From: Microlunatus sp. Gsoil 973
Lineage (GTDB): Bacteria; Actinomycetota; Actinomycetes; Propionibacteriales; Propionibacteriaceae
NCBI RefSeq assembly: GCF_009707365.1
Contig: NZ_CP046122.1
Span: 3,782,001 to 3,846,000, forward strand
DNA: 64,000 nt
Direction: 5' to 3'
Part shown: in pieces, positions 19,399 to 28,287 of the stretch
Numbering within the stretch: position 1 is the first letter of the stretch
Layout of the letters: the number at the start of each line of letters is the position of its first letter
Translations under genes and position numbers: made by a program
Notes under the pieces: model-generated
Seen by the model: the letters and a program-made list of their open reading frames with translations, nothing else
Database searches by the model: none
Told to the model about the DNA's origin: nothing

Positions 19399-20957
19399 CA
19401 GCCGCGTCCGATCAGGCCGGAGGTCTCCAACGGATGCGGTCGATACTTGCCCGACTTCTCACCGCACAGCCGCGGGGTCGGAAAGATCTTGTCCGGGTTG
19501 GCAAGCCCGTAGGGGTCGAAGGCAACCCGGACCCGCTTCATCGTGTCCAGGTCGTCGGCGGAGAACATCGTGGGCATCGAGCAGGCCTTGTCCGCGCCGA
19601 TGCCATGTTCTCCACTGAGTGATCCACCGAAGGCCACACAGAGCTCGGCGATGTCTGTGGAGAGACCTTCGGCGCGTTCGGTCTCCTCGGGGTCGTCGGA
19701 GTCGAAGAGCACCAGGGGGTGCAGGTTTCCGTCCCCGGCATGGAAGACGTTGGCAACCCGCAGGGCGGCCGAGCTCGCCAGTTCGTCGATGCGGGTCAGC
19801 ACTTCGGCCAACCGGGTTCGTGGAATGACGCCGTCCTGCACCAGATACGCGGGACTGATCCGGCCCATGGCGGCGAACGCAGACTTGCGGCCCTTCCAGA
19901 TCAGGTCACGTTCGCGCGAGGTCTGCGCGATCCTGATGCCGGTGGCGTGATTGTCCCGGCAGAGCCGTTCGGCGATCTCGAACTCCTCACCAACGGCCGC
20001 CGCGAATCCGTCGACCTCGATAACCAGCGCTGCGCCGGCGTCACGGCTGTAGCCGGCATGGGTGGCCGTCTCCACGGCCGAGATCGCCAGTTGATCGAGC
20101 ATCTCGACCGCAGCAGGGATGACGCCGTGCGAGACCAGGCCGCTGACCGCGTCGGCCGCCTGTTCGGCGGTCGCGAAGTCGGCCACCAGGGTCCGGACCG
20201 CGATGGGGCGGACCAGCAACCTGACGACGATCTCGGTGACGGTGCCCAGCGTTCCCTCGGATCCGATGAACACGCCGAGCAGATCGGGGCCGATCGGATC
20301 TGCCGAATTACCACCAAGCCGTACGACTTCGCCGGATGGTGTCACCACGGTCACGGCGTAGACGTGGTTGGTGGTGAAGCCGTACTTCAGGCAATGCGCG
20401 CCGCCGCTGTTCTCGGCGACGTTTCCGCCGACGCTGCAGACGATCTGGCTCGACGGGTCTGGCGCGAAGTAGAGCCCGTACGGTTCGGCGGCGGCCGACA
20501 CGGCAATGTTGGCCATCCCGGGCTGGACGGTCATCCGCCGGTTGTCGGCGTCGATCGCCAGCACCTTGCGCATCCGGGCGGTGCTGATCACGACGCTGTC
20601 CGGCCCGGGGAGCGCGCCGCCCGACAGGCCGGTGCCCGCGCCACGCGGGACGAAGCTGACGCCGTACCGGCCACAGATCCTGACCGCGGTGGCGACGTCC
20701 TGCGTGGATTCGGCCAGGACGACCAGCGCCGGACGCATCCGGAAAGCGGTCAGCCCGTCGCACTCGTATGCCTTCAGTCCGACCGCGTCTGTCACGAGCT
20801 GACCGTGCCGAAACGCTGCCAGGAAGGCAGTTCTGGCCGCATCGATACCGCCGATCACCTCGGCCGGCTGCGCACCGTCCGACTGTGCGGCCCTCGCGGG
20901 GTGGGAGGTCGGATGGGGCAATGCGTGCCTTTCGCAGCAGGATGGTGGTGAACTCAA
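19398..20957 (-). CDS. glcD: Glycolate oxidase catalytic subunit
   Basis: A 519-residue FAD-linked oxidase for glycolate (or D-lactate). PCMH motifs: PRGAGTGLSGGALPG, FAPDPSSQIVCSVGGNVAEN, SGGAHCLKYG and GVFIGSEGTLGTVTEI. The C-domain ends with FHAGDGNLHPLVLFD and SGEHGIGADK. The start is uncertain: the longest frame opens with TTG at 20957 without a clear ribosome site and another TTG lies at 20921, so the N-terminal 35 or so residues may not be translated. First gene of the glcDEF-malic-enzyme operon. Confidence 0.93.
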   Translation of the reverse strand: MSSPPSCCERHALPHPTSHPARAAQSDGAQPAEVIGGIDAARTAFLAAFRHGQLVTDAVGLKAYECDGLTAFRMRPALVVLAESTQDVATAVRICGRYGVSFVPRGAGTGLSGGALPGPDSVVISTARMRKVLAIDADNRRMTVQPGMANIAVSAAAEPYGLYFAPDPSSQIVCSVGGNVAENSGGAHCLKYGFTTNHVYAVTVVTPSGEVVRLGGNSADPIGPDLLGVFIGSEGTLGTVTEIVVRLLVRPIAVRTLVADFATAEQAADAVSGLVSHGVIPAAVEMLDQLAISAVETATHAGYSRDAGAALVIEVDGFAAAVGEEFEIAERLCRDNHATGIRIAQTSRERDLIWKGRKSAFAAMGRISPAYLVQDGVIPRTRLAEVLTRIDELASSAALRVANVFHAGDGNLHPLVLFDSDDPEETERAEGLSTDIAELCVAFGGSLSGEHGIGADKACSMPTMFSADDLDTMKRVRVAFDPYGLANPDKIFPTPRLCGEKSGKYRPHPLETSGLIGRG

Positions 20958-21511
20958 TCGGGCTGGGGTCGGTTCGTGATCAGCCTACTTTTGATCAGTC
21001 TGCGGTAGCGAGCAGGATCGGCGTCGGTGCAGCCCCTTCGCTGCCCGTCGCCACACCCGACCAGAACCCGGTCCGGGGTCGGGTCGAGAGCCTGGCACCG
21101 CTACGTCCTCAGGGTCGGCCGGTCCGGAGATATTCCGCTTTCTGGAACGTTCTCTCCGCCCAATGAAATTAATGTAGGGCATTCCGGCCGTCCAGTCAAC
21201 GCCGAGGAGGGCGCACCGATGCTTGCGTCGGTCGGGTTGTCGTCGCCAGGTCGCCGGTAATCCAGGCCGCCCGTTTCTTCCTACAGTGCCGAGACTTGCC
21301 GATCCATCCCTGCAGAGTCTTCTCGGAGATCTCAACTCCTCAGCCTGGTTCGTCGGACAGCTCGATCTCGCCGTGACGAGCGACGGGAACGGCTCGTAGA
21401 CGTGCATCGCCGACGCGTCCTCGATCGTCCACTCATGGAACAGGGTGTGCTCGGATCTGGACCGTTGCCGACCGGTGTTGGGGATGTCGGGAAGGTGTCG
21501 GAGTTCGATGG
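20958..21511. other. Intergenic gap, no supported gene
   Basis: About 550 bases between the convergent 3' end of arsR and the 5' end of glcD. The open frames here have no family resemblance and atypical composition (Arg/Pro/Ser rich). Immediately upstream of glcD two copies of GATCAGYCT (20978-20986 and 20994-21002) lie 16 bases apart and could be a regulator site. I see nothing else. Confidence 0.4.
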
Positions 21512-21874
21512 TTACCGGCGCGGAAGTTGCTCGAGCAGGTCGAGTCGACCCGCAACGGCCCAGTAGTAGACCCAGGTGCCACGACGTTCGCAGTCGATCA
21601 ACCCCGCTTCGCGAAGCTTGCGCAGGTGGTGCGACACGGTCGGCTGGGAGACACCCACGTCCTGGATGTCGCACACGCACACCTCACCGCCCGACCCGGC
21701 GATGCGCGAGTACAGACGCAGCCGGATCGGATCTGCCAACGCCTTCAACAAACCGGCCAGACCCTCGGCCTGATCCGTCGACAGCTCCTGACCGGTGGCG
21801 CACGCTGCGCACACCGCACCATCGGCACCAGCCATGTCGGCCAGCTGCAGCTCTTCGGTGGAGGCGTTGGTCAC
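21512..21874 (-). CDS. arsR: ArsR-family arsenite-sensing repressor
   Basis: A 120-residue winged-helix metalloregulator. Cys66 and Cys68 in EVCVCDI sit just before the recognition helix (VSQPTVSHHLRKLREAGL), the classical As(III)-binding position; Cys22 and Cys25 near the N-terminus could add a third ligand, and Cys95 follows the helix. I chose GTG 21874 because AGAGGAAGG lies 6 bases upstream; the frame stays open to 22099 but would then cross the operator region. It diverges from the flavoprotein/acr3/arsC genes, with two palindromic operators between. Confidence 0.92.
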   Translation of the reverse strand: MTNASTEELQLADMAGADGAVCAACATGQELSTDQAEGLAGLLKALADPIRLRLYSRIAGSGGEVCVCDIQDVGVSQPTVSHHLRKLREAGLIDCERRGTWVYYWAVAGRLDLLEQLPRR

Positions 21875-21952
21875 AGTCACCCTTCCTCTTGACAGCTGCC
21901 GATGTTGCCAGCTGCTCCGATGCTGAACAGCCAGAGATGTTGCCGACCCTCG

Positions 21953-21988
21953 ATATTGACGCGTATCAATATTGACAACTATCGATAT
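21953..21988. promoter_or_regulatory. Two overlapping ArsR operators
   Basis: Site 1 is a perfect inverted repeat, ATATTGA-6-TCAATAT (21953-21972). Site 2 is ATATTGA-6-TCGATAT (21969-21988) with one mismatch, sharing four bases with site 1. Both lie in the divergent region between arsR and the resistance genes. The 20-bp geometry with ATATTGA half-sites fits ArsR/SmtB operators. A TTGACA (21972-21977) inside site 2 may be a -35 element. Confidence 0.75.
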
Positions 21989-22049
21989 ACCATGCAAGCT
22001 TGCCTGCATCGACATCCATCTAATCACGTCTCCGATCGAGGTGCATCCG

Positions 22050-23523
22050 ATGTCTGAGTCCTCGTCCGATACTGCCCCAGTCGTTTCTGCGCTGGACAAC
22101 TCCGGTCTGCCGGTGGTCGTGCTGGGCGCGGGACCCGTGGGTCTGGCGGCTGCCGCCGAGTTGGTGGGCCGCGATCAGGACGTCCTGGTCCTGGAGGCCG
22201 GCCTGCAGCCTGCCGCCGCTGTCCGCTCCTGGGGCCATGTGCGACTGTTCTCCCCCTGGTCCGAGCTGACCTCGCCCGCAGGGCGCGCCCTGCTCGAACC
22301 GTCCGGGTGGAAAGTCCCCGACGGCGATGTCTACCCGACCGGTACTGACTGGGTGGACGGGTACCTGGCCCCGCTGGCGGCGGCGATGGACGACCGGGTC
22401 CGGCTCGGCCACCGGGTGGTCGGAGTGGCCCGCGAGGACCGTGACCTGTTGGTCGACTCCGGCCGCGATGATCATCCGTTCGTCGTCCAGGTCGCCACCC
22501 GAACCGCCGGTGGCGTTAACGCGGTGAAACGGATACGGGCTCGCGCGGTGATCGATGCAACCGGCACACTGGCCCAGCCGAACCCCCTCGGGTCCGAGGG
22601 CTATCCGGCCGCGGGCGAGGCCGCAGCCGCCGACCGGATTCTGTACGGGATGCCCGATCCCGAACGCGATACCCACCGCTATTCGGGTAGGGCAACGGCC
22701 GTGGTCGGTTCGGGTGCGTCGGCGTTGACCGCCTTGATCGCCCTGACCTCAGCTCCCTTTGTACACACGGGATTCGCGCGTGCTGTGGGTGGTGCGCCGC
22801 GGTTCGGTCGGTGGCTCGTACGGTGGCGGCGAGGCGGACGAGCTGCCCGCTCGGGGAGCCCTGGGCATCCGAGTCCGGGAAGCAGTCCAAGCCGGCAAGA
22901 TCCAGGTCGTCACCGGTTTCCGCACCGTCGGCGTCGATCGCGACCACCGCACCGAGCGGGTCGGCTTGATCGGTTCGGACGGTAGCCGCGTCGACGGTCT
23001 GGACGAGATCGTCGGCGTGACCGGATTCCGGCCGGACATGACGTTCCTGTCCGAGGTTCGGTTGGAGTTGGACAACCGTCTCCAGGCGCCGGTCAAGCTG
23101 GCGCCGGAGATCGATCCGAACTATCACTCCTGCGGCTCGGTCCAACCGCACGGCCATCGGGTCCTCGCCCAACCCGAGCCGGGCCTGTACCTCGCCGGGA
23201 TGAAGTCCTATGGCCGAGCGCCGTCGTTCCTGGCGATGACCGGTTATGAACAGGTCCGCTCGATCGCCGCCGCACTGTCCGGTGACCTGGCAGCCGCTGA
23301 CGATGTCCGCTTGGTGCTGCCGGACAGCGGTGTCTGCGGCGGCGCCGGTCTTTTCGACGACGACGCCTCGGCGGGTGGTTGCTGCGGTGACGCACCCGCG
23401 ACCCAGGCGGTCGAGGACGTGCCGGCCCCGGACTGCTGCGGAGGAGCCCCAGCGAAGCCGGAGTTCGTCGAGTTGACCGGGCTGGTCACCACCGGTGCCA
23501 CCGGCGGCCGGGCGACCGACTGA
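22050..23523 (+). pseudogene. ArsO-like FAD-dependent flavoprotein, interrupted by a frameshift
   Basis: A flavin monooxygenase-like protein often found in actinobacterial ars operons; its reaction is not established. The first part has the FAD fingerprint VVVLGAGPVGLAAAAEL, VIDATGTLAQPNPLG and the second nucleotide motif AVVGSGASALTALIAL. The frame then goes astray, while the next frame from about 22759 resumes with RVLWVVRRGSVGGSYGGG, GVTGFRPDMTFLSE and GLYLAGMKSYGRAPSFL. Removing one base within CCCTTT (22755-22760) restores a 490-residue protein. The C-terminus is Cys-rich (SGVCGG, GGCCGD, PDCCGG), suggesting metalloid binding. ATG 22050 has GAGGTG upstream. It could be a real mutation or a read error. 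Confidence 0.8.
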
Positions 23524-23527
23524 GCGC

Positions 23528-24631
23528 ATGACCACCGACCAATCTGCGCAAGCAGTCGGCCAGCACACATCCCCGGCCGGGCGACTGTCCCGGCTGGACC
23601 GCTTCCTGCCGGTTTGGATCCTGGCCGCAATGACCGCAGGATTGCTGCTCGGCAGGCTCATCCCCGGTCTCGGTGGCGCGTTGAGCAAGGTCGCAATCCA
23701 AGGGGTCTCGCTGCCCATCGCGATCGGATTGTTGATCATGATGTATCCGGTACTGGCGAAGGTCCGCTACAACCGGCTGGACACCGTCACCCGCGACGCC
23801 AAGACCCTGACGTTGTCGCTGATCTTGAACTGGATCGTCGGTCCCGCCCTGATGTTCACCCTGGCCTGGCTCCTCCTGCCCGACCTGCCGGCCTACCGAA
23901 CCGGGCTGATCATCGTCGGCCTGGCCCGGTGCATCGCCATGGTGATCATTTGGAACGACCTGGCTTGCGGCGACCGCGAAGCCGCAGCCGTCCTGGTCGC
24001 GATCAACTCCGTCTTCCAGGTCATCGCCTTCGCCGGACTCGGCTGGTTCTATCTATCCGTGCTGCCTCGATGGCTCGGCCTCGAACAAGCCAGCCTGGAA
24101 GTCTCTCCGGCAAAGATCGCCATCTCCGTGTTGATCTTCCTCGGCATCCCGCTCATCACCGGGTTCCTCACCCGCCACTACGGTGAACGCGCCCGCGGCC
24201 ACGAATGGTACGAGCACCGATTCCTGCCCAGGATCGGGCCCTTCGCCCTTTACGGGCTGCTGTTCACCATCGTCATCCTGTTCGCCCTGCAAGGTGACCG
24301 GATCACCAACCAGCCCCTCGACGTGGCTCGCATCGCCCTGCCCCTGGTGGCCTACTTCGCCCTGATGTGGGCCGGCGGATTCGCCCTCGGCAAAGCGGCC
24401 GGCCTGCCCTACCAACGCACCACCACGCTGGCGTTCACCGCAGCCGGCAACAACTTCGAGCTTGCCATCGCCGTCGCGATCGGCACCTTCGGATTCAGCT
24501 CCGGCCAAGCCCTCGCAGGAGTCGTCGGACCGCTGATCGAAGTCCCCGCCCTCCTCGGCCTGGTCTACGTCTCCCTCGGACTCCGCCATCGCTACAAGCC
24601 GTCAGCCGCAGCCGTCCCGACCGGAAAGTAG
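23528..24631 (+). CDS. acr3: ACR3-family arsenite efflux permease
   Basis: A 367-residue, ten-helix As(OH)3/H+ antiporter. It starts at ATG 23528, 4 bases after the flavoprotein stop. Diagnostic ACR3 features are GLARCIAMVIIWNDLACGD, with the conserved helix-4 cysteine needed for transport, VAINSVFQVIAFAGLGWFYL, and TLAFTAAGNNFELAIAVAIG. It belongs to the ACR3 clade (bile-acid/BART superfamily), not E. coli ArsB. The gap to arsC is 6 bases. Confidence 0.95.
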   Translation: MTTDQSAQAVGQHTSPAGRLSRLDRFLPVWILAAMTAGLLLGRLIPGLGGALSKVAIQGVSLPIAIGLLIMMYPVLAKVRYNRLDTVTRDAKTLTLSLILNWIVGPALMFTLAWLLLPDLPAYRTGLIIVGLARCIAMVIIWNDLACGDREAAAVLVAINSVFQVIAFAGLGWFYLSVLPRWLGLEQASLEVSPAKIAISVLIFLGIPLITGFLTRHYGERARGHEWYEHRFLPRIGPFALYGLLFTIVILFALQGDRITNQPLDVARIALPLVAYFALMWAGGFALGKAAGLPYQRTTTLAFTAAGNNFELAIAVAIGTFGFSSGQALAGVVGPLIEVPALLGLVYVSLGLRHRYKPSAAAVPTGK

Positions 24632-24637
24632 TCGTCC

Positions 24638-25057
24638 ATGTCCCGATCGAAGCCGACTGTTCTCTTCGTCTGCGTCCACAACGCCGGTCGATCCCAAATC
24701 GCCGCGGGTTACCTCAGCCACTTCGCCGGGGACACGATCGAGGTCCGCTCCGCAGGCTCCGAACCGGCCGACAAGATCAACCCGATCGCCGTCCAAGCCA
24801 TGGCAGAGGAAGGCATCGACATCACGAACCAGAGACCCAAGATCATCACCGATCAGGCCGTCCAGACATCGGACCGGGTGATCACCATGGGCTGTGGCGA
24901 CTCCTGCCCCTTCTACCCCGGCGTGAAATACGAGGAGTGGATCCTCGACGACCCTCAAGGGCAGGCCATCGAGACCGTCCGTCGCATCCGCGACGACATC
25001 AAACGACGCGTGCTCACCCTCATCGCAGAACTGGTACCCAGTCAGCGCCGGGTCTGA
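24638..25057 (+). CDS. arsC: Arsenate reductase, low-molecular-weight phosphatase type
   Basis: A 139-residue enzyme reducing arsenate to arsenite for export by ACR3. The P-loop CVHNAGRS (Cys12 to Ser19) fits CX5R; Cys86 and Cys90 in MGCGDSCPF are placed like the resolving cysteines of thioredoxin-coupled ArsC; the general-acid aspartate is in ILDDPQG (104-105). Whether thioredoxin or mycothiol regenerates it cannot be told from sequence. Last gene of the ars cluster. Confidence 0.95.
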   Translation: MSRSKPTVLFVCVHNAGRSQIAAGYLSHFAGDTIEVRSAGSEPADKINPIAVQAMAEEGIDITNQRPKIITDQAVQTSDRVITMGCGDSCPFYPGVKYEEWILDDPQGQAIETVRRIRDDIKRRVLTLIAELVPSQRRV

Positions 25058-25148
25058 ACGATGCTTGCACACGTCCGGAGACATGGGCAGCTCACCGTCT
25101 CAAGGCCCAAGAGGGCGCCCAGCGATATGCTCATTGCTGGTGACACAG

Positions 25149-25703
25149 ATGGATCGGGCCCAGGTCGAAGGCGAGCTGGTTCGGGTCGAATCGGACTTTG
25201 AGCAGCTGGTTCGAACCCTCACGCCGTGGCAGCTGCGTCAACGCAGTGTCGGTACCCGCTGGACGAACCGCCAGCTGCTGTTTCACATGGTCTTCGGGTA
25301 CCTGATCGTCCGGACTCTGCTGCCTCTGGTGCGTGTCCTGGCCAGGGCTGGCCTGAGCCGCCGACTCGCAGCGACCTTGAACGCCGCGGAACGTCCGTTC
25401 CACGTCATCAACTACCTAGGATCCGTCGGCGGTGGCCAAGTGCTGCCACCTCCGGCCATGCTCGCGCTGTTACGTCGAACGTTGCGGGTACTGCGGAGGC
25501 GGCTCGAAACCGAGTCGGAAGCCAGCCTCGCCCAGCGCATGTCCTTTCCGATCTCGTGGGACCCGTACTTCCGGTCGACCATGAGTGTGCTGGACGTCTA
25601 TCACTACGGGACGCAGCATTACCAACACCACCGCCGCCAACTCGCCACCTCTCCGGGCGAGCCGACGTCTCCCGGCGGGAGTCCGACGGGTCCGCCACCG
25701 TAG
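25149..25703 (+). CDS. DinB-superfamily protein
   Basis: About 184 residues forming a likely four-helix bundle. The DinB metal-site pattern is visible: a histidine in NRQLLFHMVFGYLIV, and late histidines in LDVYHYGTQHYQHHRRQL. Many actinobacterial members are thiol-dependent (mycothiol/bacillithiol) transferases, but function is not assignable here. I chose ATG 25149; the frame is open upstream to 25065, but that part has low complexity and no conserved feature. The Pro/Ser-rich tail is disordered. It is not clearly part of the ars cluster. Confidence 0.65.
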   Translation: MDRAQVEGELVRVESDFEQLVRTLTPWQLRQRSVGTRWTNRQLLFHMVFGYLIVRTLLPLVRVLARAGLSRRLAATLNAAERPFHVINYLGSVGGGQVLPPPAMLALLRRTLRVLRRRLETESEASLAQRMSFPISWDPYFRSTMSVLDVYHYGTQHYQHHRRQLATSPGEPTSPGGSPTGPPP

Positions 25704-25873
25704 GCACGGTGGGATATGAGCGCGGGCGCGACAGGGACGTCGACCCGAGGCTCGCCTTCGACAAGATCATCTGCCCGGTGTGCGCCGTACCGGGTGCCGA
25801 TGAGGCGTCCTACGCTGGTGCATTGGCCGGGGCGCGTGTGGCCGCTCATTCACGATCTTGAGCGGTCCGGGCT

Positions 25874-26323
25874 TCAGGCGTCCGGCGCCCTGTCGGAGTA
25901 GTTTCCGCGCAGGTTCTGTGCGCTGCGGTGGACGATCTCGAGCATCTCCAGCAGTCGGCGCTTGTCCGACGCGCTGAGAGCAGAGGTCAGCGCATCGTCA
26001 AGGTCGGTGCGCTCACGCTCGACCGGCCCCTGCAGATCCCGACCCTTGGCGGTCAGCCACAGTCGGACGAGGCGGCTGTCCTTCTCGTCACGAGCACGCC
26101 TGACCAGACCCGCCTCAGACATTCGGTTGGCCATCTTCACCACCGCCGGCGTACTGACATCTGCCAATGCAGCGAGCTCACCCGGAGTCTGACCGTCCCG
26201 TTCCCACAACGCTGCCAATAGGTGATCCTGCCCGAGGTGCAGTCCGTGGCGTTGTAGGGCGGCATCGGCCAGGGCGCGGATCGCTTTGTTCGTCCTGCCG
26301 TGAAGGTCCAGAAACTCCGGCAT
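25874..26323 (-). CDS. MarR-family transcriptional regulator
   Basis: A 149-residue winged-helix protein. The N-terminal dimerisation helix, the HTH (TPGELAALADVSTPAVVKMANRM) and the wing (RARDEKDSRLVRLWLTAKG, with the conserved D-R of MarR wings) are clear. It diverges from an NmrA-like gene fragment; MarR/HxlR regulators commonly sit opposite such redox or stress genes. The 90-base divergent gap is AT-rich and holds GTATCA...TGATAC half-sites (26383-26388 and 26415-26420). Confidence 0.9.
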   Translation of the reverse strand: MPEFLDLHGRTNKAIRALADAALQRHGLHLGQDHLLAALWERDGQTPGELAALADVSTPAVVKMANRMSEAGLVRRARDEKDSRLVRLWLTAKGRDLQGPVERERTDLDDALTSALSASDKRRLLEMLEIVHRSAQNLRGNYSDRAPDA

Positions 26324-26413
26324 GGCATCTGCCTCCTCAGGTTCCGATTTGCAGCCTGCCTGATCGTTAGCCGGTCATTCTTGTATCACTAACCAGTTCA
26401 TGATTGGCTGATC

Positions 26414-26479
26414 ATGATACTCATCACCGGAGCGACGGGGCGCGTCGGAAGGACGCTGGTCAACGAGCTCATGCAACGA
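26414..26479 (+). pseudogene. 5' remnant of an NmrA-like NAD(P)-binding gene
   Basis: From ATG 26414 the frame reads MILITGATGRVGRTLVNELM, a perfect N-terminal NAD(P)H dinucleotide-binding beta-alpha-beta (GATGxxG) as in NmrA/quinone-oxidoreductase SDR proteins. After about 22 codons the similarity stops, and the rest of the frame (to 26617) is the antisense of the neighbouring hydrolase. The gene was evidently truncated by a deletion or rearrangement whose junction lies near 26475. Confidence 0.6.
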
Positions 26480-26512
26480 TCACTCCAGGACGGCGCTGCG
26501 CGAGGTGGCGTT

Positions 26513-27355
26513 CTACCGAGCGGGTTCTTCGGTACGGTTGACGTTCGCCTCGTTGGCGCCGATCCATTCGAGGGCGATCTGTGCGACTTCCGTCCAGCCG
26601 GAGTCGATGGTCAATGAGTGGCCCTTGCCTTCGATTGTGCGGTAGTCGGTTCGGGACGGGCCGTCCGCGTACAGCTTGACGACCTCTTCGGTCACTTTCT
26701 GCGGCACCACATGGTCTTCTGTGCCCGAGATCAGCAGGAGTGGCCCGCGCTCGGCGTGATGGGTGTCGACGGCGGCAGGTGAGTTCCGCACGAAGTTGGC
26801 TGTTGCATCCTCGAACAGTGGCCGGCCAGGGCCCGGAATCGTCCACTGCGCGTGGAGGGTGTCGGATTCCTCCTCGCTCAGAGTGTTGCCGAAGCTGTAG
26901 CGGAACTGCTCGCGGGTGAGCGCGACTGTTCTGTTCCTGTTGGCGGGGTTGCTCAGCACCGGCCAGCCCGACTTCAGTTGGGAGAACGGGAGCGCCTTGA
27001 CGCCTTTGATCGGCGCCGGGTCGATGGCCACAGCTGCAGCCGCGTAGCCGTTGGCAAGGAGTTCTTGGGCGATGAGACCGCCGAAGGAATGGCCGACGAC
27101 GATCGGAGGCGCCGGCATGGCATCGATCAGGGCGGCGTAGTGGCGACAGATCGCCTCTATGCCGACGCCATTGAGTTGCTCGGCGTGGTCACGGGTCTGC
27201 TGCACTGTGGCGCTGTCGCCGGGCCACCCGGGTGCCGACGTGGTGTAGCCGTGCTCCTCGAACAGGGATTGCCACGGCGCCCAGGCAGTCGCGTGGATCC
27301 ATAGACCGTGGACAAACATCACCGGCACGCTGCCGGACAAAGGCGAATCAGACAC
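26513..27355 (-). CDS. Alpha/beta hydrolase
   Basis: A 280-residue single-domain hydrolase. The oxyanion region is FVHGLWIH, the nucleophile Ser in VVGHSFGGL, the acid in ISGTEDHVVP and the catalytic His in EGKGHSLTID. A lid-like insertion lies between about residues 130 and 200. The substrate is unknown; ester or C-C hydrolases are both possible. It runs in the same direction as the SDR gene 53 bases upstream, so the two may be co-transcribed from the TetR-controlled promoter. Confidence 0.9.
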   Translation of the reverse strand: MSDSPLSGSVPVMFVHGLWIHATAWAPWQSLFEEHGYTTSAPGWPGDSATVQQTRDHAEQLNGVGIEAICRHYAALIDAMPAPPIVVGHSFGGLIAQELLANGYAAAAVAIDPAPIKGVKALPFSQLKSGWPVLSNPANRNRTVALTREQFRYSFGNTLSEEESDTLHAQWTIPGPGRPLFEDATANFVRNSPAAVDTHHAERGPLLLISGTEDHVVPQKVTEEVVKLYADGPSRTDYRTIEGKGHSLTIDSGWTEVAQIALEWIGANEANVNRTEEPAR

Positions 27356-27408
27356 AGCAAGACTCCTTGGGACGATGAAATTTCAGGATCGGTTGGATGG
27401 ACGGATGA

Positions 27409-28194
27409 CTACAGGGTTGGGATCAATCCGCCGTCGACGGTGAAGTTGGCACCGGTCACGTTCGCTGCCCTGTCGCTGGCCAACAGCAGGACCAGATCCG
27501 CGACTTCGTCGGGACGGGAAAATCGACCTGTCACCGACCCGGCAGCGGCGTCGGCCGCTACCTCTGCCGGAGCCCGTCCCGCGTCCCGGCCAACCGTCTG
27601 GGCCACGCCGTGCTCACCCAGCCAGAGGTCGGTCTCCACCGGACCGGGGCCGATCGTGTTGACCCGGATCCCCGCCGGCCCGACTTCCTTCGACAGTGAC
27701 TTGGAGAAGTTGGTCAGCGCGGCTTTCGCCGCCGAGTAGTCGATGACCAAGGGGTCAGGAAGGTAGGCGTTGACCGAGCCGATCGTGACGATGCTGCCGC
27801 CGGCTGCCATGTGCGGCAGCGCCGCGCGGATGGTTCGGACCGCCGCCAGAAAGGTCAGGTTGAATGTGCGGTACCAGTCATCGTCGGTGACCGTTGCGAA
27901 ACCTTCCGGCCGGGGTGTGACCCCGCCGACGTTGTTGACGACGATGTCGACCCGACCATCAGCGAGTTCGACGGCCCGATCCACAAGCGTCTGTGGGCCG
28001 GACGGGGTGGATAGGTCGACGGGAACGAACGCCACACCGCCGGCCGATTGCAGCGAGGCAAGGTCCGGCCCCAACGTACGAGCTCCCGCCGTGACCTGAA
28101 CACCCTCCCCGACCAAAGCGCGGGTGATGGCAAGACCGATTCCCTTGCTGGCTCCCGTGACGACAGCCGACTTCCCGGCCAGCCCAAGTTCCAT
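27409..28194 (-). CDS. SDR-family oxidoreductase
   Basis: A 261-residue classical short-chain dehydrogenase. The cofactor motif TGASKGIGLAI, structural NNVGG, catalytic Ser in VTIGSVNAY and the YSAAK Tyr/Lys pair are all present; the C-terminus ends GANFTVDGGLIPTL. Arg near the end of beta2 (GARTLG) suggests NADP preference. I chose the MELGLAGK start at 28194. It is divergent from the TetR gene with a palindromic operator between, so it is the likely TetR target together with the downstream hydrolase. Confidence 0.92.
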   Translation of the reverse strand: MELGLAGKSAVVTGASKGIGLAITRALVGEGVQVTAGARTLGPDLASLQSAGGVAFVPVDLSTPSGPQTLVDRAVELADGRVDIVVNNVGGVTPRPEGFATVTDDDWYRTFNLTFLAAVRTIRAALPHMAAGGSIVTIGSVNAYLPDPLVIDYSAAKAALTNFSKSLSKEVGPAGIRVNTIGPGPVETDLWLGEHGVAQTVGRDAGRAPAEVAADAAAGSVTGRFSRPDEVADLVLLLASDRAANVTGANFTVDGGLIPTL

Positions 28195-28287
28195 GGCCCC
28201 CGACCCTTCCCCGATACACAGCACACTGCGCAGGGAGCCCGTTCAGCCCGATCGCCGATGGCGACCTTGCAGAAACCCCGAGCCAAG

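Noticed and set aside
16771-20951. Long plus-strand frames of 608 and 410 residues opposite glcF/glcE and glcD
   Set aside because: They are antisense to well-conserved glycolate oxidase subunits and show no conserved motifs.
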